A stretch of 64,000 bases of DNA from DATLZU01 sp051293835. Its GTDB lineage: Bacteria > Nitrospirota > Nitrospiria > Nitrospirales > Nitrospiraceae. The DNA lies in contig JBPKMA010000003.1 of the NCBI GenBank assembly GCA_051293835.1, positions 124,001 through 188,000 of the forward strand, in the 5' to 3' direction. Position 1 is the first letter of the stretch. The number at the start of each line of letters is the position of its first letter. Positions 8,864-17,010 of the stretch are shown piece after piece. The position numbers and the translations under genes were made by a program. The notes under the pieces are model-generated. The model saw only the letters and a list, made by a program, of their open reading frames with translations. It did not search any database and was not told where the DNA came from.

Positions 8864-9370
8864 ATGATCCATGCGAACGGTTCCCCCCGCTGGTACGCCC
8901 TCCGCACCCGCTCGCGCCACGAAAAGCTCGTGCGCGACCGTCTCGCCTCGCAGGGGATCGAGGAGTTTCTCCCGACCATCACGAAGCTCAGCCAATGGAA
9001 GGACCGGCGCAAGGAGATCATCGTCCCGCTTTTTTCGGGATACTGCTTCGCGCGGTTTGCCTGGCCGGACCGCCTTGCGGTGCAGAGGACTTCCGGCGTG
9101 GTCGAGATCGTCGGCGGAGGCGGCAGGCCGGAACCCATTCCGGATGAGGAGATCGAGGCCATCCGGCAGCTCATGGCGAGCACGCTGCGCTACGATCATT
9201 CGCCCTACCTTCGGGAGGGGATGCTGGTTGAGGTGGCCAGGGGACCGTTGAAGGGGGTGCGCGGGCTACTGGTGCGGAAGGAGAAGCGCCACCGGCTGGT
9301 CATCGCCGTGCACTTGATCCAACAGGCGGTGGCGGTGGAAATCTACGACTCCGACGTCGTCCCCGTGTAA
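8864..9370 (+). CDS. NusG-like transcription antitermination protein (RfaH/UpxY type)
   Basis: The 168-residue protein has an NGN domain. It starts WYALRTRSRHEKLVRDRL and contains FLPTITKLSQWKDRRKEIIVPLFSGYCFA in segments typical of NusG paralogues. A KOW domain near residues 115-165 contains EGMLVEVARGPLKGVRG. Such specialised paralogues bind RNA polymerase at the start of long polysaccharide operons and suppress termination. It stands alone between two toxin-antitoxin regions; its natural target would be the downstream transcripts. Confidence 0.88.
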   Translation: MIHANGSPRWYALRTRSRHEKLVRDRLASQGIEEFLPTITKLSQWKDRRKEIIVPLFSGYCFARFAWPDRLAVQRTSGVVEIVGGGGRPEPIPDEEIEAIRQLMASTLRYDHSPYLREGMLVEVARGPLKGVRGLLVRKEKRHRLVIAVHLIQQAVAVEIYDSDVVPV

Positions 9371-9415
9371 CTTCGTTTCGCGTTCATCTCGCTCATCTAG
9401 CAAGTCTCGCGTGAT

Positions 9416-9470
9416 GAACCAGCCTGACCAAACAGACCGAATAGGCAACATGAACCAGCCAGACCGATCC
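9416..9470 (+). repeat. Low-complexity AACCAG-type repeat, second occurrence
   Basis: AACCAGCC(T/A)GACC units with an intervening AAACAGACC resemble the stretch at 2061-2120. This copy overlaps the start of the truncated oxidoreductase. Confidence 0.45.
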
Positions 9471-9730
9471 GTTGCCGTCATCGGTGCGGGCTACTGGGGC
9501 AAGAACCTGGTCCGCAATTTTCATGAGCTGGGCGCGCTGGCCGCGATCTGCGATAGCGATGAAGGGCGGCTCCGGGCGCTCGAGGCCCAGTATCCGGGAG
9601 TCAGAACCACCGCGACGTTTGCGGACATGCCGGCCGTTCGGACCATCCGGGCTGTGGCGATCGCCACCCCGGCCGAACTGCACGGTATGATGGTCAACGA
9701 GGCGCTCCTGGCCGACAAGGACGTGTTCGT
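9450..9730 (+). pseudogene. Gfo/Idh/MocA oxidoreductase, N-terminal fragment
   Basis: The NAD(P)-binding domain is clear: VAVIGAGYWGKNLVRNFHELG, then a strand ending ICDSD, and VAIATPAELHGMM. The family continues FVEKPLAL after VFV, but here the sequence switches at about 9728-9731 into HepT-like sequence. The substrate-binding domain is absent. In polysaccharide loci such enzymes oxidise or epimerise nucleotide sugars. The fragment is therefore inactive. Confidence 0.8.
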
Positions 9731-9909
9731 CGATTGGAGGGGTATCTCGGAGAGCTTCGCCAAATCGTCCCGGCAAGCTTTAGTATATGGTCCATGAATA
9801 CGGAGGGATTGATAACGCCATTGTGTACAAGATGGCGAGTACCAGGCTCGAGGACGTGGAAGCCTTTAAAGCCAGGATGGTTCAGGCTCTTCGGGAAAAA
9901 GAAGGCTAG
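9731..9909 (+). pseudogene. HepT (DUF86) toxin remnant with internal deletion
   Basis: It starts RLEGYLGELRQIVP (the first helix of HepT) in the frame of 9731. It then switches to MVHEYGGIDNAIVYKMAS and RLEDVEAFKARMVQALREKEG in the frame of 9793, stopping at 9907-9909. About 60 central residues are missing, including the Arg of the R-x4-H-x-Y RNase motif, although HEY remains. It directly abuts the truncated oxidoreductase, so the toxin module inserted into, or replaced part of, that gene. Confidence 0.7.
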
Positions 9910-10054
9910 AGTCGTCGGCACCTGCGGTGTCCGATATCTGAAGGCGGAGCTGTAGCTGACCAGAATTCTGCTGCGAGAGGAACAGAGCCATCGGCCGGTG
10001 ATCGGCGTCGGTCTGATCCGACAAGCGGCCGCGGTGTCTTGCGAGGGAGCCACC

Positions 10055-10546
10055 ATGCTCAAAGAGACGTTTGCGACCCTGTTGGATCAGGTCGTTGCCG
10101 CCATCAGGGGCGTGTATGGGGATCGGTTGGTGTCGGTGGTGCTGTATGGGTCGGTGGCGAGAGGGACGATGCGCGAGGACTCCGATATTGATCTCCTGAT
10201 TGTCGCGCGGGACCTTCCCCGAGGCCGGCTGAATCGCGTCAAGGAGTTTGACGCGGTGGAGGCGGCGGTCGCAAGAGAGATGGAGCAAGCACATCATCAG
10301 GGTGTGCACACGGAGCTTTCACCGATTCTGAAAACGCCGGACGAAGTGATGCGGGGCAGCCCGCTGTTTCTGGACATGGTCGAGGATGCGCGGATTCTGT
10401 ACGATCGAGACGGATTTTTTGCCCGGCGGCTTGCGTTGCTGCGCGAGCGCCTTGCTCAACTAGGGGCCAAACGGCTGTGGCGGGGCAATGCCTGGTATTG
10501 GGACCTCAAACCAGATTTTCGCCCTGGCGAGGTGTTTGAACTGTGA
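10055..10546 (+). CDS. MNT-domain nucleotidyltransferase (antitoxin)
   Basis: The 163-residue protein carries the signature VLYGSVARGTMREDSDIDLLIV (GS...DxD) followed by a longer C-terminal extension than the MNT at 7864. The ATG has a GAGGGAG ribosome-binding site. Its stop overlaps the GTG of a HEPN gene (GTGA), the usual organisation of an MNT/HEPN toxin-antitoxin pair. It appears intact. Confidence 0.8.
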   Translation: MLKETFATLLDQVVAAIRGVYGDRLVSVVLYGSVARGTMREDSDIDLLIVARDLPRGRLNRVKEFDAVEAAVAREMEQAHHQGVHTELSPILKTPDEVMRGSPLFLDMVEDARILYDRDGFFARRLALLRERLAQLGAKRLWRGNAWYWDLKPDFRPGEVFEL

Positions 10547-10916
10547 CCAACGAATCGTTGGCCCGAAGCTATCTCAAAAAAGCTGCTGATCGTTTGGATG
10601 TCCTTGATCTCTTGCTGAAGAAGGGAGCGTACTCGGATGTCGTCCGGGAAGCGCAGGAGCTTGTGGAGCTCGCGCTCAAAGGCATGTTGAGGGCGATCTA
10701 TTGCGGGAGCATCGTGATCGCTTTCCCGAAGACGTGCGCTCTGTTCTGGACGACCTCGCCAACATTTCGAAACGGTTGCGCAAAGAACGAGAGCTGGCCT
10801 TCTATGGAGACCTGGATTTCATTCCGACGGAAGAGTATTCGGTCGAGGACGCGCGTCAGGCTCAGGACGAGGCGCGACGCGTTCTCGAGGTGGCAGGGCG
10901 CGTGATCAAACCGTGA
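10543..10916 (+). pseudogene. HEPN-domain toxin partner with internal deletion
   Basis: The N-terminal helices (SYLKKAADRLDVLDLLLKKG, then VREAQELVELALKGMLRAI) are in the frame of 10543. After about 10693 the frame changes, and LLREHRDRFPEDVRSVLDDL continues to the TGA at 10914-10916. Relatives have a loop of about 12 residues with a conserved Trp-His-Asp between these parts; it is deleted here. This should destroy the catalytic centre as well as the frame. Confidence 0.75.
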
Positions 10917-10990
10917 GGAATCCCGTGCGCCTCACCGGCTGGATGTGCAACGGCGGAAGCTGGCTCGCTTTATGACCTCCGGAGAGCCTC

Positions 10991-11872
10991 ATGACCAGCA
11001 AATTGCAACTCCTGCCTCACGATATACAGGAACGGCTCAAGGCGGTTCCTGACCGTGTTGCCGGATTGCCGGGCCTTGTTGCACTGTGGCTGTTCGGGTC
11101 GTTTGCCCGAGGCGAAGCGACTCCCATCAGCGATGTGGATGTGGCGTATCTGTTGGACCAGGCCATCATGGGCGAGGATCGCGATCGCGCGGAAACCTCC
11201 CTATACGTGGCCCTAGCCGAGACCCTGCACAGCGACGAATTTGGGTTCGTGGATTTGGAGCGAGCACCGTCGTATTTGGCCTGGCAGATATGCCGGCATG
11301 GCCGCCTCCTGTGGTGTGAGAATGCGGCAAGAGTTGCCCAGGTTGTGGAAGCCGTCTACGGTCATGCGCCCGATATTCGTTGGCTTCGGCACGTCGGTGA
11401 TCGTGACTTCTTACAGGGGGTGAGCATGCCGGAACCGAAAATCGACAAGGACAGGGTCATCGAGTTCGTGCGGCTGATCAGCGAGGACGCGAAACGGTTG
11501 CGGGAGAAAACGCTGGTGCCGAAGGAACAGTACCTTGCTTCGCCGGACCTCCAAGCGATTGTGGAGCGCCGCTTACAAACGGCGATAGAGAGCTGTATCA
11601 ACATCGGCAATCATCTCATCGCCCGCTTAGGCCTGCGTGCTCCTAGGGACTATGCCGATGTTTTTATGATCATGAGCGAGGCACACGTCATGCCTTTGGA
11701 GTTGGCCGGCCAGATGGCAGAAATGGCCAAATTACGCAATCTCTTGGTTCACGTCTACTGGGCCATTGATCAGGAGCGTGTGTGGAGCAGTTTGCCTGTC
11801 CGGTTGACGGTCTTGGAAACCTTTGCTCGGTGCATTGCCGAATGGGTGAAGGAGCAGCCCGAATCGAGCTGA
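10991..11872 (+). CDS. Single-chain MntA-HepT fusion (nucleotidyltransferase antitoxin + HEPN RNase)
   Basis: The 293-residue protein is intact. Residues about 30-60 carry the MntA signature LFGSFARGEATPISDVDVAYLL, with another Asp in FVDLE. Residues about 146-290 form a DUF86/HepT domain with the RNase motif R-x4-H-x-Y in RNLLVHVY. In two-gene MntA-HepT systems, MntA adds AMP to the HepT tyrosine; here both are on one chain. An in-frame ATG at 11426 preceded by an AGGGGGTG stretch marks the likely old HepT start and could still give free HepT. It is the only module of this type in the window without a lesion. Confidence 0.85.
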   Translation: MTSKLQLLPHDIQERLKAVPDRVAGLPGLVALWLFGSFARGEATPISDVDVAYLLDQAIMGEDRDRAETSLYVALAETLHSDEFGFVDLERAPSYLAWQICRHGRLLWCENAARVAQVVEAVYGHAPDIRWLRHVGDRDFLQGVSMPEPKIDKDRVIEFVRLISEDAKRLREKTLVPKEQYLASPDLQAIVERRLQTAIESCINIGNHLIARLGLRAPRDYADVFMIMSEAHVMPLELAGQMAEMAKLRNLLVHVYWAIDQERVWSSLPVRLTVLETFARCIAEWVKEQPESS

Positions 11873-11892
11873 GGCAAGGAAACTAGGAGCTA

Positions 11893-12090
11893 ATGATCGG
11901 AGAGAGCGGCCATCTCCTGCCTAAAGACGGTCATGAATCCTTCCAGATGTTGAGAACGATGGGGATGCTGGAACCGGCGTTCTCGCAGCAGATCGCCTGC
12001 TTGGCCGGTCTCCGCAATCGTATTGTCCATGAATATGACGGGGAAATGGGAGGAGCAGTCAGGCTGACTTCCAGACCAGAAGGTCGGTAA
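11893..12090 (+). pseudogene. HepT (DUF86) toxin remnant
   Basis: A 65-codon open stretch encodes the central HepT region, ending LAGLRNRIVHEYDGE with the R-x4-H-x-Y motif intact. The N-terminal helices and the C-terminal helix are missing, since the family is about 110-145 residues long. It lies 20 bases after the fusion gene and converges with the PIN-domain gene. It may be a leftover of a second module. Confidence 0.65.
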
Positions 12091-12557
12091 TGCGTTCGAA
12101 ATCCGCGTCGTTGCTCGCGATACACGTAAGGCGATGACGGCGCATGAAAGCGAGATTGATGGCATCGTTGGTCAGCAATCCATGGTCTTTCTTGATGCCA
12201 GCGCCAGCCCGAACGTCTTCGATACCAACCGTGAGAATCTCGATTCCGATCGCTTCGATGTGATCGGGGACGAGGTGATTGGGGACGAGAAGGTGTTGGG
12301 TTAGCCGTGCCACGTGCTTCGGGTTGGCTTTCAGGTGTCGGATAGCGGCCTTGGGGTCGATGTGAAGCGTGGCGACGGCTTCGATGATCATCAAGCGGTG
12401 AAGAGTTTCTGCCAAAACGAGAGTGGACGTAAAGCCGGAGAGCCCGCCGTTCTCAATGGGTACACGGCGCAGTGTATCCGGTAGGACCCGAGCAATGGTA
12501 GACGAAAATATTCGCGTCGAGAAAGACTGCGGAGCCGTCCGGAACCGTTATGGGCAT
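12059..12557 (-). pseudogene. PIN-domain toxin (VapC-like), frameshifted
   Basis: On the minus strand the gene starts at 12557 with MPITVPDGSAVFLDANIFVYH (first catalytic Asp). It reaches a stop after about 32 codons. The body GFTSTLVLAETLHRLMIIEA continues in another frame, and the C-terminal part NDAINLAFMRRHRLTCIASNDADF is intact to 12059. The frame change is near 12465. The catalytic acids expected for a PIN RNase are present on both sides of the break. The DUF104 gene overlaps its start, forming a toxin-antitoxin pair. Confidence 0.75.
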
Positions 12558-12745
12558 GAGGGAGCGGAGGAGTCGTACAGATATTCGTCGCCTTCCACGA
12601 CGTGGAGGACAAGGGCAGCATCGGTTTTGATGAGGGCGGTTGTGGCCGCCACACTGTTTTCAGCCGTATCGATAGCGACCCTGAGCTTTTGGGGTTCAGG
12701 AAGGCCCAACGGCTTCACCGGTTTGATGGCCCCCTTTTCGTACAC
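12548..12745 (-). CDS. DUF104 (AF2212/PG0164-like) antitoxin
   Basis: The 65-residue protein begins MYEKGAIKPVKPLGLPE, the hallmark of the DUF104 family, and continues QKLRVAID. These short proteins precede PIN-domain toxins and are thought to act as antitoxins with an AbrB-like or beta-rich fold. It starts at GTG and overlaps the PIN gene by 10 bases. Upstream in-frame sequence (KTIDAVYEKG) suggests the native start could be a few codons earlier at a non-ATG codon. Confidence 0.72.
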   Translation of the reverse strand: MYEKGAIKPVKPLGLPEPQKLRVAIDTAENSVAATTALIKTDAALVLHVVEGDEYLYDSSAPSCP

Positions 12746-12839
12746 CGCGTCAATGGTCTTACGCGTTGTGTCCTGCGTTGGCTTCTCATTTTGTAGAGGG
12801 AAGCAACCGGTGGGTCAAATGGCTTCTTGCATCGTTCGC

Positions 12840-13110
12840 CATGAGGCGGAAATGCGTCTTTCTCATGAACCCGCCGGACGAGCAATTCGTGCCCTGCTCG
12901 TCCAGGACCGTCACAGTGGGCTACCGCCGCTCATCAACATCGGCGTGGGGGAGGACGTGACTACGCAGGATCTCCCAGAGTTCGTGAGAAGAGCCGGCGG
13001 CTTCAAGGGGAGGTTGTGTTCGACGTGGCCGGACCGGATGGGGTGCAGAGAAAGATGGTGGATCTCTCGCACCTGAAAGCTCAAAATTGGCGGCAGCAGA
13101 TGGAGCCAAA
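12840..13110 (+). pseudogene. GDP-L-fucose synthase C-terminal remnant
   Basis: Three reading frames in succession give CVFLMNPPDEQFV, then LLVQDRHSGLPPLINIGVGEDVTTQDL, then VFDVAGPDGVQRKMVDLSHLKA. Together these match the C-terminal substrate-binding part of GDP-4-keto-6-deoxymannose epimerase/reductase (Fcl). The N-terminal Rossmann part is absent. Two frame changes are required, so the fragment is dead. Confidence 0.7.
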
Positions 13111-13192
13111 AAAGCAACCTTGCTGTACAATGCAAAATTTCCGAAAGCGGCACCAAGGCAAGTTAAAGGGATTTCACCGCAGGTCACAGACT

Positions 13193-15047
13193 ATGACCAC
13201 CATCCTCGGCATCTCGGCCTACTACCACGACAGCGCCGCCGCCTTGGTGCGCGACGGCGAGATCGTCGCCGCGGCGCAGGAGGAGCGCTTCTCCCGTAAG
13301 AAGCACGACGCCCGCTTCCCCGGCCACGCCATCCGCTACTGCCTGCAAGAGGCCCGGCTGCGTCTGAAAGACGTCGACTATGTCGTCTTTTACGACAAGC
13401 CCCTGCTTAAGTTCGAGCGTCTGCTTGAGACCTATCTGGCCTATGCCCCCAAGGGCTTTCGCTCCTTCCTCGCCTCCATACCGGTATGGCTCAGAGAGAA
13501 GCTCTACCTCAAACACGAGCTCAAGCGCGAGCTGGCCGCGCTGGGCGAGATCAAGGAGACCGAGCTGCCCAAGCTCCTGTTCAACGAGCACCACCGCTCA
13601 CATGCCGCCTCCGCCTTCTACCCCAGCCACTTCAAATGTGCCGCGGTCATGTGCCTCGATGGGGTCGGTGAATGGGCTACAAGCACCGTCTGGCAAGGGG
13701 ATGGGCATCGTCTCACTCCGTTGTGGGAGATCGACTTTCCGCACTCGCTCGGGCTGCTCTACTCCGCCTTCACCTACTACACCGGCTTCAAGGTCAACTC
13801 GGGCGAATACAAGGTCATGGGTCTCGCCCCCTATGGGGAGCCGAAATACGTGGACACCATCTTCGAGCATGTGTTGGACCTGAAGGAGGACGGCAGCTTC
13901 CGGCTCAACATGGCGTACTTCAATTTTGCCACCGGGCTCACCATGACCAACGAACGCTTCCACCAACTCTTCGGCGGCTCCCCACGCAAACCGGAGTCTC
14001 CCTTGGAGCAGCGGCACATGGACCTGGCTAAGTCCATCCAGGTGGTGACTGAGGAGGTGGTGCTGCGCCTGGCGCGCACGGTGCAGCGCGAGACCGGCAA
14101 CGACTACCTGTGTCTTGCCGGCGGCGTGGCTCTCAACTGTGTGGCCAATGGCCGTATCCTGCGAGAGGGCCCGTTCAAAGATCTCTGGGTCCAACCCGCG
14201 GCGGGCGACGCCGGCGGCGCCCTGGGTGCGGCGCTTTCCGTCTGGCACGAATACCTCGACAAGAGCCGGCACCTCAATGGTCATCTCGATGGCATGTGCG
14301 GGGCCTATCTCGGGCCGCGCTTCGACAACGCCGCCATCCACGCCTGGTTGGACTCGATCGGCGCGCGTTACGAATATCTCGAAGACGAACAGCTATTTCC
14401 ACGCCTGGCCGAGATCCTGGCCGCGGAAAACGTGGTGGGCTGGATGCAGGGACGCATGGAGTTTGGCCCGCGTGCGCTGGGTGCCCGTTCGATCATCGGC
14501 GACCCGCGCAGCCCAAAGATGCAATCGCTCATGAACCTCAAGATCAAATACCGCGAGTCGTTCCGCCCCTTTGCCCCCTCAGTCCTGTACGAGCGTGTTC
14601 CGGACTATTTTCAGCACGAGGGGCCGAGCCCCTACATGTTGATCACCGCCCCGGTGGTGGAGCAAATCCGGATCCCCATGACCGAAGAGCAGCAGCGGCT
14701 CTTTGGCATCGACAAACTGAACGTGCCGCGCTCCAGCGTACCGGCCATCACCCACGTGGACTATTCCGCCCGCATTCAGACCGTTCACCCCGAGACCAAC
14801 CCACGCCAACCCACGCTATTACGCGCTGCTCAAGGCCTTCGAGGCCAAGACCGGCTGCCCCATCCTGATCAACACCTCGTTCAACGTGCGCGGTGAGCCC
14901 ATCGTCTGCACGCCGGAGGACGCCTACCGCTGCTTCATGCGCACCGAGATGGACTATCTGGTGCTGGAGAACTTCCTGTTGGCGAAGAAGGACCAGCCGG
15001 CGCGCGAGAAGGACGAGTCCTGGAAGACGGAGTTTGAACTCGACTGA
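13193..15047 (+). pseudogene. NodU/TobZ-type carbamoyltransferase, frameshifted near the 3' end (copy 2)
   Basis: The first 535 codons are open, with HDSAAAL, EERFSRKKHD, NEHHRSHAASAF, CLDGVGEW, LAGGVALNC and GRMEFGPRALGARS, all typical of O-carbamoyltransferases using carbamoyl phosphate. A 10-base tandem duplication at 14797-14816 shifts the frame, so translation as written ends at 14896 with a nonsense tail. The true C-terminus (NTSFNVRGEPIVCTPEDAY to FELD) is preserved out of frame up to the TGA at 15045. Without the duplication the protein would have 614 residues. SxtJ and DUF5989 genes follow. Confidence 0.88.
14797..14816 (+). repeat. 10-bp tandem duplication causing frameshift
   Basis: CAACCCACGC occurs twice head to tail (14797-14806 and 14807-14816). 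Removing one unit restores the carbamoyltransferase frame as TNPRYYALLKAFEAKTG. Confidence 0.9.
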
Positions 15048-15076
15048 CGAGTCTTCGACACTGTGGACTGCCAACA

Positions 15077-15478
15077 ATGAATGTCACCACCGCCTCGACC
15101 CCTCAGCACCTGCGTAGTTTCGGTCTGACCACCGCCGGCATCGTCGCAGGGCTGTTTGGGCTACTGCTGCCTTGGCTGCTGTCCCGTGCCTGGCCGATCT
15201 GGCCCTGGGTGCTGGCTGGGACCCTGGCCGGGTTGGGGCTCACCTGTCCCAGAGCGCTGACACCGGTCTACCGGGGGTGGATGAAGTTTGGCCACGTCAT
15301 GGGTTTCATCAACACCCGGATCCTGCTGGGCCTGGTGTTCTACCTGATACTCACTCCTCTGGGCGTCCTGATGCGCCTGTTCGGTTGGGACCCCATGCAA
15401 CGACGGCTGGGCCAGAACACAAGCTACCGGGTGCCCAGCCGGGACAAGGATCAACGTCACTTCGAGAGACCCTTCTGA
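15077..15478 (+). CDS. SxtJ-like membrane protein
   Basis: The 133-residue protein has three or four hydrophobic helices (about residues 15-60 and 75-105), an RLFGWDP motif and a basic C-terminal tail ending FERPF. It matches the SxtJ family, named from saxitoxin clusters where it accompanies a carbamoyltransferase (SxtI). The biochemical role is unproven. It starts 30 bases after the carbamoyltransferase and overlaps the next ATG by one base, so it belongs to the same operon as carbamoyltransferase and DUF5989. Confidence 0.8.
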   Translation: MNVTTASTPQHLRSFGLTTAGIVAGLFGLLLPWLLSRAWPIWPWVLAGTLAGLGLTCPRALTPVYRGWMKFGHVMGFINTRILLGLVFYLILTPLGVLMRLFGWDPMQRRLGQNTSYRVPSRDKDQRHFERPF

Positions 15479-15630
15479 TGCTGGACCTGCTCAAAGACCT
15501 CTGGGCCTTCATGTGCGAGCGCAAGAAGTTCTGGCTCGCACCCATTATCGTCGTGCTGGTCCTGTTAGGTGCCTTGCTCGTGCTCGCCCAAGGCTCGGCC
15601 GTGGCACCGTTTATCTATACGCTGTTCTGA
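15478..15630 (+). CDS. DUF5989 family membrane microprotein (copy 2)
   Basis: This is a 50-residue, single-helix protein: WAFMCERKKFW, a hydrophobic helix at about 20-36, then GSAVAPFIYTLF. It is 72 percent identical to the copy at 278. The start overlaps the SxtJ stop (TGATG). The extreme conservation of the short tail between two copies with different neighbours suggests a protein-protein contact. Function unknown. Confidence 0.87.
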   Translation: MLDLLKDLWAFMCERKKFWLAPIIVVLVLLGALLVLAQGSAVAPFIYTLF

Positions 15631-15658
15631 ACCTAACTGATCTGGTGCACGGCTGTTC

Positions 15659-17002
15659 ATGGCGCTCAGCCAAGTCTTGCCATCCTGGGCACACGTCGTT
15701 TGGGTCAATACTCTCGTACTGTGCGCGCTGCTGATTCTCATGACAGCAGCAGGAGAGCTTTATCTGCGATTGACGCGTCCCTTTGTACAGCCACAATGGA
15801 TATCACGCTTTGATCCAGGACTGGGTTTCACATTCGAGCCGGGAGCTTTGATCAAACACACCAACCATGTGGAGTTTTGGGCAGAAGGAAAGGCAAATTC
15901 GTGGGGATTTTTGGATGATGAGCCCCCCACAGCGCCGGCGCGCAAAGGGGTATGTCGCATCGCCTTCGTTGGCGACAGCTTTGTCGAGGCGGCGCAAGTG
16001 CCGAACGAAGCAAAATTTCACAGGATTCTTGAAAGGCGTTGGAATGCCCAACGCGACAAGCCGTTCTCCATCGAGAGCCTGGCTCTTGGATATTCCGGAA
16101 CGGGGCAGGCGAACCAGTTGCCGTGGGTCGAATTGCTCAAGCCTGTGTCCCCGCGGTTGATCGTGCTGGTTTTCGTGAGCAACGATTTCGCGAACAACAA
16201 TGTGTGGCTGGAGTCTGCTCGGAATGGCTGGCACCCCGACCACGCGCCCCGGCCTTTCCTGGTAAAGGGACAGCTCAGGCCTGCGGATCCTGCCTGGCGC
16301 GAGTATCTTTTGCCAGGACAAACCGGCAATGCTCAGGCGGCATGGACAGTGGAGCGAAGCGATTTGTCCGGTTGGCTGCATAAAAAACTATGGCAGCGGT
16401 CTTATTTGTATAGCTTTCTACATACGCTCTGGGTGCGTTATGCGTATGATGCCTCTGCATATTATGCAAATGTTCCTTCAGCGCTTGCTGCGTTGCGAAC
16501 AATGCCAGGGGGACAGCAGATGTTCGGGGACTGGGCACCGCCCGAGGATTTGACGCTTGACCAAATGTTTGCGGCAAAGCGCATGCCGCCGGTGTTTGAG
16601 GAGGCGCTGAAGGACACCGCGCAAGCGCTGCGGGAGTGGAAAAGAGAAGCAAAGAAGATGGGGGCGCAACTCGTTTTGCTGGCGACCCACACTCTGAATG
16701 TGCAATTTGTTCCTCCCAACCCAGAAGCGGCGAGACAAAGATCATGGGACCCCCAGCTACCCCTACGACGTCTGCGCGCGATTGCGCAGGCCGAAGGCAT
16801 ACCTCTAATTGAGCAGGGCGATTTTATATTGCGCGCCGGTGGCTCACTGGAAAACGCATCGTTTCGGTTTGACGGCCATTGGAGCCCGTACGGGCACGAG
16901 ACTGCCGCCAAGGCGATAGCCCAGTGGCTTGTATCCCACCCCGATGGCTGTACGATGCATCCGGCAGGGCAGACCTCGGTGCGAACACAAGCATTCAACT
17001 GA
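15659..17002 (+). CDS. Membrane-anchored SGNH hydrolase-domain protein
   Basis: The 447-residue protein has one N-terminal transmembrane helix (about residues 12-32) and a periplasmic SGNH domain. GDSF (nucleophile) lies near 106, SND near 175 and DGHWSPYGHE (catalytic Asp/His) near 405. It follows DUF5989 by 28 bases and is followed by another SGNH gene after 8 bases, so two different SGNH enzymes are co-transcribed. From here to about 24 kb the base composition is visibly less GC-rich than in the first module. Confidence 0.82.
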   Translation: MALSQVLPSWAHVVWVNTLVLCALLILMTAAGELYLRLTRPFVQPQWISRFDPGLGFTFEPGALIKHTNHVEFWAEGKANSWGFLDDEPPTAPARKGVCRIAFVGDSFVEAAQVPNEAKFHRILERRWNAQRDKPFSIESLALGYSGTGQANQLPWVELLKPVSPRLIVLVFVSNDFANNNVWLESARNGWHPDHAPRPFLVKGQLRPADPAWREYLLPGQTGNAQAAWTVERSDLSGWLHKKLWQRSYLYSFLHTLWVRYAYDASAYYANVPSALAALRTMPGGQQMFGDWAPPEDLTLDQMFAAKRMPPVFEEALKDTAQALREWKREAKKMGAQLVLLATHTLNVQFVPPNPEAARQRSWDPQLPLRRLRAIAQAEGIPLIEQGDFILRAGGSLENASFRFDGHWSPYGHETAAKAIAQWLVSHPDGCTMHPAGQTSVRTQAFN

Positions 17003-17010
17003 GCCCGCGC

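Noticed and set aside
8679..8867. 62-codon open frame before the NusG-like gene
   Set aside because: It is Arg/Ser-rich, matches no family I recognise, has no clear start context and overlaps the real gene start.
2137..15047. Programmed frameshifting in the carbamoyltransferases
   Set aside because: The lesions are a deletion, an inserted dinucleotide, a nonsense change and a 10-bp duplication, none of which resembles a slippery heptamer with a stimulator.
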